Source of the DNA: Rosellinia necatrix
Lineage: Eukaryota > Ascomycota > Sordariomycetes > Xylariales > Xylariaceae
Reading direction: 5' to 3'
DNA length: 64,000 nucleotides
Assembly (NCBI GenBank): GCA_021209875.1
Contig: JAGYVD010000003.1
Location: 4,340,001-4,404,000, forward strand
Made by a program: the position numbers and the translations under genes. The notes under the pieces were generated by a model. It was given only the letters and a program-made list of their open reading frames with translations, was not told the DNA's origin and searched no databases. This document shows, piece by piece, positions 1 through 9,300 of the stretch (positions within the stretch are counted from its first letter, which is position 1; every line of letters starts with the position of its first letter).

Positions 1-2338
1 ATCTTTCTGCGGCTGCAGGCTGCATCGGGTCCACACAGCACTCATCCATTCATTGTAATTTGTCTTGTACCCCTGGGTCACGGCCTCGAAAGGGTCCAAG
101 GTGGTGGATGATAGTTAGGTACCAGACAAACGGTCGTCCGAAGATTCGACACTGGAAATGCATGTAGGTCAGCGGAGCTCGTATGCTGCAAGGGGCTCGC
201 TCGCCCTTGGCTGACGAGCGGCAGAGCAGATAGCAAATCAGCCCCCATCAACTCCCATCAACTCTCAAATCGAGTGAGACATTGTACTTGTGGCCTGCTG
301 CATGTGCGGCCCTGGGTTACAGTATTATGCCTCGACTATGCCTGTGTACACTGCCTCGCGTGTCTCACGACCGAACCACCCAAGCCAAGCTAACGCCCTC
401 CCAGCTCGTGGCCGAGGACTTCATCCGATGACCCAACATCTTCTGCTTGCCATTTATAGGCATGGTATTGGGAAAGGTTACCACCACTGGCCACTGGCAG
501 CTGCGCCAATAAATCAATCGCATGGCCAAGATGGGTTCAACTCCACCCCCAAGTATTCGGCTAAGCATGAATTTGCGATGATATGCCAGGCCGCAAGCCG
601 CCACTTACGTCCTCCCAAAGTCGAGGGTCGTATCGACCGTGCCGTCATGAACGAAGAAGGTATGCTTACAGAAATAAACCTCGTAAGATGTTGGGACCTA
701 CACATCTGTTAGACTCAGAGACGTGTGATCACCAAGGTCAGCGAGTGTCCGTCCCTTTTTACTAAATCGGTGTGGCTTGCGGTGGATCAAATACCGACAC
801 CACTACAGGCTGCTTCAAGTTTGATTAAGGGTGGTAAATCCGATGGCGTCGCTCAGCTGAAAAAAAAAAAAAAAAACAACCACCACCACCACGTCGACGA
901 GGCCGCTAGCCAAGCGTGCATACGGATCCGATTTCCAAGCTACGTAGGTAGTCTATCGTGTCGATCCCTTATTTACATATAGAACTATGTATACACGAGC
1001 ATAATTATTTGTTCACAGTGCAGATCTCCCACGCATAGTGCCGGGCTGCCGGGTCATTCCACTAACTAGAGTCACCAGCTATCTGTGTTGGCATTAATAA
1101 AGCGCCTAGAGTTTGGCACTCAGCTGCCTTATCTGTACCCAACCAGGGACACTATATCACTAGTACTGAGAGGCTAAATACAGTAGGTTGCAAATCGTGG
1201 GTATACCTGGTCCCTGGACATGTCAGCCGTGTTGATGATCTCACTCTGCTTCTTATGCACAGCACAGGACAAGTGGAGAGATCATATGCCCTCGAATCGA
1301 ACCGCGTGTGAAGCTACAGTACATCGGCACATAGCTACCATACATGATACACCCCATGAGATCGTCCACAATCTCCCTACGAGTATTGCCATGCCACACA
1401 GTGTGGTGTACAGTAGCAATCCCGCATTCTCCGCCTACCCCTGTCTTCCTCAGGGCTACCTGTTGGGTAGTCTAGCAGATCGTGTATGTGTGTCGGCTCG
1501 TATTGACCCACACTCGGTTTTAGTCGCCGAAGAGTTACCCAACCACAAATTCAAGCCCTCAGCGATAAAGTATCTAGTGTGTGTGCAGGGAGAGCCTATT
1601 ATGACCTCCCATGCTACGCCATGTCTCCCTATGTACGTAGTAGCTGTAATCTCGATGGGGGAACCCCACCCAAACCGATCCGTTGTCAAGTGTGTACATC
1701 CCAAATGCCGCGAGAGTGAAGAATTTGAGGCGCGTTTGATCTGGTATCCGGCCGGCTCTGGCGAGGCGCATATGGCGGACCCTAGTCTCTGGTCACAACG
1801 TACCAACTACCCTCATCTACGGCACCGACTAAGATTAACAGCTTGACGATTACCACCGTGCGTTTAGTTATACCATAGGAACATGGGTAACTGATTTTTT
1901 TTTCTTCCCTCTCGCCTCAGATCTCCGGACGGGGGCGGTTGGCCGACACTATTAGCGGGTTCGACTGCGGCTAGAACGAGACCCCGGTCACCGTGGATCG
2001 TGAAGTGGGCTGGCTAGCTTTGTTGTATAATCCGATAGAATCTAGTGCCTACCTGTTCTGCTGCTCTCCTACCTATGTAGGTATATTATATACCCGTACG
2101 TTATACAACGAGGGTCCAGCTGCATGTCACTCTGTCACTAATATTAAATGGCTGCTTCGCCCCGATGGTCCTGATGGGGTGTTTGGGTTGTCCTGCGGGC
2201 CATTTATAGATCAACCGTGGGTCTCCTTATGTTTACTCTCATCCATATCCCCGTGTCTTCACTCCGTCTCTGTTGACTCGAGGATTCTCTTTCCACCATC
2301 ACCATCAGTTGGGCTGCTCCTGGGCGAGTATCGTCAAG
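1..2338. other. Gene-poor left end and promoter of the WSC oxidase gene
   Basis: No convincing gene is seen. The stretch holds an A17 run (860-876) followed by a short CAC-rich tract, a TACCTA/TAGGTA palindrome near 2071-2086, and an open 208-codon frame at 1220-1846 that matches no family I know. A TATA-like ATTTATAG at about 2202-2209 followed by a pyrimidine-rich stretch (2220-2300) is a plausible core promoter for the gene starting at 2339. Confidence 0.5.
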
Positions 2339-5032
2339 ATGAGGCTCACGCGGGCTGGTCCGGCCCTATCGTCGGTCCTCCTTCTGTCCGTTGTTTCAGC
2401 CCAGCAGGAGGACCCGACAAGCACAGATGAGGCCGAGCCTACGGCGACCCCCACGCCTACCGGCCCTTCCCAACCTGTGAAGATCGCCAATTACAACTGG
2501 TATGGCTGCCAGACCGAGGCTAGTGGCGCGCGGGCCTTGAACTCGTTCAGCTACGCCGATGACTCGATGACGCTGGAATCATGTCAGGATTTCTGCAACA
2601 CCAAAGGAACGATCTTCTTCGGCACCGAGTATGGCCGTGAGTGCTACTGCGGGAACAAGTTCGAAAGGGGTTCTACCGTTGCCCCTGCGTCTGACTGTAG
2701 CCAGCTCTGTGCCGGCAACCCTTTACAATACTGCGGAAACGGCGGCCGCCTTTCCGTATATGTCCTCAACGGAACCGAGATTGAGCCCGCTCCTACGGTA
2801 ACTCCTACGCCTGTACCTACGACCTTCCCGGATGGATGGGTCTCCCAAGGCTGCTGGCAGGATGGGCCGAACGGCCGTATCATGCCCACATACAATGCGC
2901 CGGACAACGATCAGCTCACGCCCCAGAGCTGCGCCCACCTCTGCAACGACATGGGCTACATCATTTCGGGCACCGAATACTACAGGCAATGCTTTTGCAG
3001 CAATGCCATCTACAACGGAGGCGTCCAGGGCACCGACGAGGGCCGGTGCAATACTCCCTGCAGCGGAGACAGCGAGGTGAACTGCGGCGGCGCCGGATAC
3101 CTGACCATCTACTCAAAGGGGACCCCGGAAACCTTCCAGCCACCAGTCGTGCAGAAAGGTGGTCTTAACGGAACATGGACATACCAGGGCTGCTACAACG
3201 ACAACATCAACAACGTGCGCACCCTGCCATGGCAGCTCCGCATGCCCGGCACCATGACCGCCACCACCTGCCTGCACCAATGTGCGAAGTTCGGCTACGC
3301 GGCCGCTGGTTTGGAATACGGCGAGGAGTGCTACTGCGGCGACCCGGTGGATCTGACGACGGCAGGATCCACGAAGCAACCCGAAAGCGACTGCAACATC
3401 GTCTGCGCCGGGAACGCATCGGCCATCTGCGGTGGCGGTGCCAGGCTCAGCACGTACTTCTGGACCGGCCAGACACCCCTCTACGTCTTCCACTACCCCC
3501 AGGGTAACAACGCGGGCACCTACTCCAACCTGGTGGGTGGTGTCGTGACCCCCCTGATGACGATGCAGTCGATCACGGGCAAGGTCACCTTCCTGGAGAA
3601 GTGGGGGACGGGCGCGCCCAACAGCACCGGCGCCTACGAGCTCGACCTCAGCCAGACGGGCAACTTCACGCGCGCGTGGCGGACCATGCACCTCAAGACC
3701 GACGTGTTCTGCTCCGCCGGCGTTATCCTCCCGGACAAGGCCGGCCGCCAGCTGACCGTGGGCGGGTGGTCCCTCGACTCGACCTACGGCGTCCGGCTGT
3801 ACACGCCCGACGGCTCGGCCGGCGTCAAGGGCGTCAACGACTGGGAGGAGAACGTCAACACCCTCAAGCTGCAGCGCGGCCGCTGGTACCCCTCGGCCAT
3901 GGTGATGACGAACGGGTCCATCCTGGTGGTCGGCGGCGAGATCGGCTCGAACGACCGGGCCGAGCCGACGCTGGAGCTGCTCCCCAAGGCCGGCCCCTAC
4001 CTGTACATGGACTGGCTGGCGCGCACCGACCCCAACAACCTGTACCCCTTCCTCGCCGTGCTTCCCGGGGGCGGCATCTTCGTGGGGTACTGGAACGAGG
4101 CGCGGATCCTCGACGAGGTGACGTTCGACACGGTCAAGACGCTGCCCAACATGCCGGGGTCGGTGGTGAACCCGCTGGCCGGCCGCACGTACCCGCTCGA
4201 GGGCGCGTCGGTGCTGCTGCCGCAGATGGCGCCGTACACGGAGCCGCTGGGGATCCTGATGTGCGGCGGCTCGACCGAGGGCGGCGGCGAGGCGCTCGAC
4301 AACTGCGTCAGCATCTACCCGGAGGCGGCGAACCCGACGTGGACGCTCGAGCGGATGCCGTCGAAGCGGGTGATGAGCTGCATGGCGCCGCTGCCGGACG
4401 GCACGTACCTGATCGCCAACGGCGCGCAGCACGGCGTGGCCGGGTTCGGGCTGGCCGACGACCCGAACCTCAACGCGCTCCTCTACGACCCCTTCAAGCC
4501 CGTCGGCCAGCGCATCTCCGTCATGGCCAACACCACCGTCGCGCGCCTCTACCACAGCGAGGCCATCACCCTGCTGGACGGCCGCGTGCTCATCACCGGC
4601 TCCGACCCGCAGGACGGCAAGCACCCGCAGGAGATCCGCGTCGAGGTCTTCACGCCGCCGTACCTGTACAGCAGCAAGCCGCGGCCGACGTTCACGCTGG
4701 CCGCCAAGGACTGGGCCTACGGGGCCTCGGCCGGCGTGACGCTCGGCGGCCTCCCGACGGGACCCATCACCGCCTCCCTGCTCGGCGCCGTCTCCAGCAC
4801 CCACGGCAACTCCATGGGCGCCCGCACCCTCTTCCCCGCCGTCTCCTGCACCCGCGCCTCCTGCACCGTCACCGTCCCCCCGAGCAAGTACATCGCACCC
4901 CCCGGCTGGTACCAGTTCTTCATCCTCCAGGACGGCATCCCCGCCGTCGGCCAGTACGTCCGCATCGGCGGCGACCCCGCCGAGCTCGGCAACTGGCCCC
5001 AGGGCGCCGGCTTCACTCGTCCCGGCATCTAA
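2339..5032 (+). CDS. Secreted WSC-domain glyoxal oxidase-like copper radical oxidase
   Basis: Intronless, 897 aa. I start at the ATG at 2339, not the in-frame ATG at 2273, because it opens directly with a signal peptide (about residues 1-20, hydrophobic core then SAQQ). A Thr/Pro linker follows, then three Cys-rich WSC carbohydrate-binding domains (about 51-142, 165-258, 279-375). The rest is a galactose oxidase-type beta-propeller with a C-terminal DUF1929 Ig-like fold (about 780-885). The copper radical ligands known from glyoxal oxidase are present: Cys458 (VFCSAG) and Tyr517 (RWYPS) for the Cys-Tyr cofactor, Tyr738-His739 (RLYHS) and His822 (THGNS). By family it should oxidise aldehydes or alcohols to give H2O2, outside the cell or bound to the wall. 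Substrate cannot be told. No transmembrane segment or GPI signal is seen. The catalytic half has very strong G/C third-position bias compared with the WSC half. Confidence 0.93.
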   Translation: MRLTRAGPALSSVLLLSVVSAQQEDPTSTDEAEPTATPTPTGPSQPVKIANYNWYGCQTEASGARALNSFSYADDSMTLESCQDFCNTKGTIFFGTEYGRECYCGNKFERGSTVAPASDCSQLCAGNPLQYCGNGGRLSVYVLNGTEIEPAPTVTPTPVPTTFPDGWVSQGCWQDGPNGRIMPTYNAPDNDQLTPQSCAHLCNDMGYIISGTEYYRQCFCSNAIYNGGVQGTDEGRCNTPCSGDSEVNCGGAGYLTIYSKGTPETFQPPVVQKGGLNGTWTYQGCYNDNINNVRTLPWQLRMPGTMTATTCLHQCAKFGYAAAGLEYGEECYCGDPVDLTTAGSTKQPESDCNIVCAGNASAICGGGARLSTYFWTGQTPLYVFHYPQGNNAGTYSNLVGGVVTPLMTMQSITGKVTFLEKWGTGAPNSTGAYELDLSQTGNFTRAWRTMHLKTDVFCSAGVILPDKAGRQLTVGGWSLDSTYGVRLYTPDGSAGVKGVNDWEENVNTLKLQRGRWYPSAMVMTNGSILVVGGEIGSNDRAEPTLELLPKAGPYLYMDWLARTDPNNLYPFLAVLPGGGIFVGYWNEARILDEVTFDTVKTLPNMPGSVVNPLAGRTYPLEGASVLLPQMAPYTEPLGILMCGGSTEGGGEALDNCVSIYPEAANPTWTLERMPSKRVMSCMAPLPDGTYLIANGAQHGVAGFGLADDPNLNALLYDPFKPVGQRISVMANTTVARLYHSEAITLLDGRVLITGSDPQDGKHPQEIRVEVFTPPYLYSSKPRPTFTLAAKDWAYGASAGVTLGGLPTGPITASLLGAVSSTHGNSMGARTLFPAVSCTRASCTVTVPPSKYIAPPGWYQFFILQDGIPAVGQYVRIGGDPAELGNWPQGAGFTRPGI

Positions 5033-6378
5033 GAGTTGTGCCTCGTCCCCCTTCCCCCTCCCTACATCATCATTGTCGTGAAATCACTATATATGAAGGA
5101 AGATAGGGGGAAGGAAGGGGGAGAGAAAGGGTTTTCTCTCCCCTTGATGGCCTTTTTTATTTTTCACTAGATGGATGATACTACCCCCCCAGCATTTGTT
5201 ATGATTATTATGTGCTTCAACAGTCAATTATAATTCTTAGTATCTAAATACCAAGTTTTTTTTAGTTTTTTTTTGGACATTCACCTCCTCCTCCTTGAAT
5301 GTCGTCGCCTCATGAGCTCTGAAGGTGGGATTTGGCGGCCCCTTGTATGGCTGAGGCTGCTATGTGCGTCATGGGCCAGCTCGTCTGAGGTTGCTAGATT
5401 CAGATGCAGGAACTGGTGAAGAGGTTGAGAGGGTGGTTTCGTTACCTAGGCTAGGTATGTAGTGAAAACAGGAATAACTGCTATGACTCCCCATGTATTC
5501 TCATAATTTTTGATGTTGGCAGGCACTCCTAACACTGCTGTCCTGGGCTCTGTTATCCCCACGTCGGATCGTTTAGATTTGACAAAAATCGCATCATTTT
5601 ACACCACAACCTAACTTATTCAGCTATGCCAATAACTATAGGACATCCTGGCGTTTCGATTGTAAACCCCGTCGGAATTATTCGAACCGGCCCCTCAGGT
5701 TGAACCAGTCCCAACCGCCTCGAAGAGATTCGCGAATAGCCTTCTGTTGTTTGAACGCTCAATGCCCTTGACGCGCGCCGAACCTAGACCACTACAGCGT
5801 AAAAGAAGAAACAATGGACGTGGCAGCAATGTAAGAGACGAAGAGGACAACTTGGCCGTTCAAGACCTACATTACAATAGCGCATGAATATCTTCATGCA
5901 ATGAAACAAGCCGCTGCGATCCAGCAATGCGACAGATATAAGGGAATTTTGCGTTGAGATCATAGAAATGTCTAACCACAGCACTATATCTAATCCTTAT
6001 TAGGCGATTAACTCCGTCGACCAATTGCATATTCAACTTTAAGCACTGTTGGAAAGCCCCTCGCAATTCGGAGATCACGCCTCCCTCAAGTTCTACCCCT
6101 TCATTATACCAGCCGAAACGCCTACATGCTTCGAAATCCCTTCAGTCTCCGTCCGCAGCAGGGTCCCAGCTACAGAACGTATAAAACAACACTTCCCCGT
6201 ACCATTTGCGAACACACACAAAAGAAAACAGGATCGGAAATTCTCAACCAACACCAGCGTCTAACCCTTTCACAGAGCAGGCACAGACACTCATCACTGA
6301 CATTCTACCTCTCAACTAATAGCTTCATTGCCTGGAGGCACCCAACCAACTCAAATGATCACTATCTCGCCGCCTCTG
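5033..6378. other. Intergenic region between convergent oxidase and NLR genes
   Basis: Two genes converge here. The first 150 bases after the oxidase stop are C/T- and A/G-rich 3' UTR-like sequence. A TACCTAGGCTAGGTA palindrome lies at about 5443-5457. I see no gene: the short frames at 5784-6398 overlap on both strands and resemble nothing. Confidence 0.5.
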
Positions 6379-9300
6379 TCATCGCGGTAGATTTCTAGAC
6401 CAAATGTTGTCTCCGAAAGAATGCATCGCACTGCGCAATGTAGAATGCGCAGGGGTAATATAATAAGGAGGTATGCCGCATTCTCTCTGTGCCTTCCGAA
6501 TATCAGCTATAGACTGTTTTGAACAGGCCGCAGAGTGTGTTGTGCCGTCTATCATAATAAAGGAGGTTCCGCTCACAACCGTCCAAGCAACAGGGCTACG
6601 CTGACGGACCATTAACATATGCCTGTAGAAGGCCTTGATGTATCGGTTTGGGAGTAAGTGTAAGGCTTTACGAATTAGTAAAGTTCGAGCAACTTCGCCT
6701 ACCATATCATCTCCCGGGACCCTAAAATATATTTGAATATCTCGAAAATGCCGATGCGACAAGCCTGGTAGGCCCTTAAGAACTTCCAGTGCAGAATATG
6801 CTATACCAGAGGCCCGCGACGGCTGGAGACAACAAATAAAGGCTTGGATATATTCTTCGGGTAGGTTTGGTCGCGATTGTATCGCTTTGATCGCGGTCCG
6901 CCTTGTAAAATCGTTCGGGTCTTGAAGACATGCTGCAATAGCTTGAATATATTCTTCTAAGAGGTTTGGTCGCGATTGTATCGCTTCGATCGCGGTCCGC
7001 CTTATAAAATCGTTCGGGTCTTGAAGACATGCTGCAATAGCTTGAATATATTCTTCTAAAAGGTCTGGTCGCGATTGTATCGTTTTAATCGCGGTCCGTC
7101 TTATAAAATCGTTCGGGTCTTGAAGACATGCTGCAATAGCTTGAATATATTCTTTTAAGAGGTCCGGTCGTGATTGCATCGCTCCGATCGCGGTCTGTTT
7201 TATAAAATCGGTCGGGTCTTGAAGACATGCTGCAATAGCTTGAATATATTCTTCTAAGAGATTTGGTTGCGATTTTATCGCTTTAATTGCAGTCCATCTT
7301 ATAAAATCGCTCGGGTCTTGAAGACATGCTGCAATAGCTTGAATATATTTTTCTAGTAGGTTTGGTTGCGATTTTATCGCTCCGATCGCGGTCCGTTTTA
7401 CAAAATCGCTCGGGTCTTGAAGACATGCTATAATAGCTTGAATATATTTTTCTAGTAGGTTTAGTTGCGATTTTATCGCTCCGATCGCGGCCTGTCTTAC
7501 AAGATCGCTCGGGTCTTGAAGACATGCTACAATAGCTTGAATATATTTTTCTAGTAGGTTTAGTTGCGATTTTATCGCTCCGATCGCGGTCCGTCTTACA
7601 AGATCGCTCGGGTCTTGAAGACATGCTGCAATAGCTTGAATATATTTTTTTAGTAGGTTTGGTTGCGATTCTATCGCTTCGATCGCGGTCCATCTTACAA
7701 GATCGCTCGGGTCTTGAAGACAGGTTGCAATGGCTGTGATATGTTGCTCGTGCAAGCTTGGCTGCTCCATAAGAATATATATCAAAATATCTTTAGGTAT
7801 TGGATTTTTACCTCCAAGAAACATTGATACTGAATCAAGATCTGGTTGGTATAACGGCCCACCCTGTAGCACTTTCAATTTTAACCCCTCGATAACATTC
7901 GCCGGAGCTTTATCGTCGAGACGTGCCTCAAGATACACGTACACCAACGGCCGGCCCCGGAGCGTCGTTCGCGCCCACCATATCCCACGCCAATCTTCAT
8001 TTCGGAACCAATATAGAATAGCGTTGAGGAACTCATCTTTTAACGGTCGATCGTTAAGCGTTCTTAGCGCTGCTCGTCTGACACCTCCATCCTTATCTTG
8101 AAGACATAGGACAATAGCCTTGAGGAACTCATCTTTTAACGGTCGACCTCCAAGCGTTCCTAGCGCTGCTTCTCTGATATCTCTATCCTTATCTTGAAGA
8201 CATAGGACAATAGCCTTGAGGAACTCATCTTTTAACGGTCGACCTTCAAGCGTTCCTAGCGCTGCTTCTCTGATATCTCTATCCTTATCTTGAAGACATA
8301 GGACAATAGCCTTGAGGAACTCATCTTTTAACGGTCGACCTTCAAGCGTTCCTAGCGCTGCTCGTCTGACACCTCTATCCTTATCTTGAAGACATAGGAC
8401 AATAGCCTTAAGGAACTCATCTTTTAACAGTTGGCCTTGAAGCATTTCTAGCGCCGCTAGTCTACTAGACGGACTTTCAAGGCATGTCGTAAGTATCTCG
8501 CCGAGGTTATCTTTTAGTACTTGCGCCGGAAACCCTAACTCGGTCGCTAGTCGGCTATCCTTGAAAAACTTGTATTCGAGCAAGACCCATTGCCCCAAGT
8601 TATGTTCTAACATATTCCGCAGTGGCATATCTGGTGACGCTTCGCTTAAACAATGTATGATCAGCCGTTGATGTGTAAAACCAAGAAGGTCGCGTGGTTC
8701 TTCCTCAATTGCTCGAAAGAAGCTCGGCGACTCGCTATTATCGAGCAAGCCTGCTACAAAACGCCAGAAGATATCGTAGCGAGTGTCATATTTATGTCTC
8801 CCGAGGAACTCAGCGGGCCACATTTTCTGGCTCTCTTTGCTGGGAAGCAACAGGCACTTGAGAGGCTGCCGTGCCTTCCATTGTCGTGCAAAGTACAGCG
8901 CTCCGAAGTACTCTTGGAATGTCAGGTGTAGGAAGTGGTAATTCTGAATCGGAGGCTTAGATGAAATGAGCGATGATCGGAGGAAAGAGATGCGCCTGAG
9001 CATATCGTCAAAGGGCCTCCAATGTAATTTCCTGGGCCCTGGGAGGTCGATTTCTGCGATTCCGAACACTGAGTTGCGGTATTCCGGCTCCAAGTCTATA
9101 ATGTCGTTATACACACCATTAAAGGCAAGGAGTTCGAGAAGATGGCGCTCATTGTCGGTGAACTTGCGAATTTCTGCATCGTTGGGGGCTTGTTCATTGT
9201 TAGGGGTTTGTGTGTGCCATTTTTCCAGCCTTTCGGCATCCTTTTTCCATAAAGCCTTCTCGATTCCCTGGTAGATAGCCGTCATAGACTCTCGTACATC

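Noticed and set aside
3113..4804. 563-codon frame on the minus strand and a 501-codon frame at 3601-5106 (+)
   Set aside because: Both overlap the oxidase coding sequence. They are open only because of its strong G/C third-position bias; their Arg/Ala/Gly-rich composition is typical of shadow frames.
6776..7693. Repetitive MSSRPERF frames on the minus strand; also a CRISPR-like regular spacing
   Set aside because: They are another phase of the HEAT-coding repeat. Units are contiguous 99-mers without unique spacers and encode a good HEAT consensus in the long frame.
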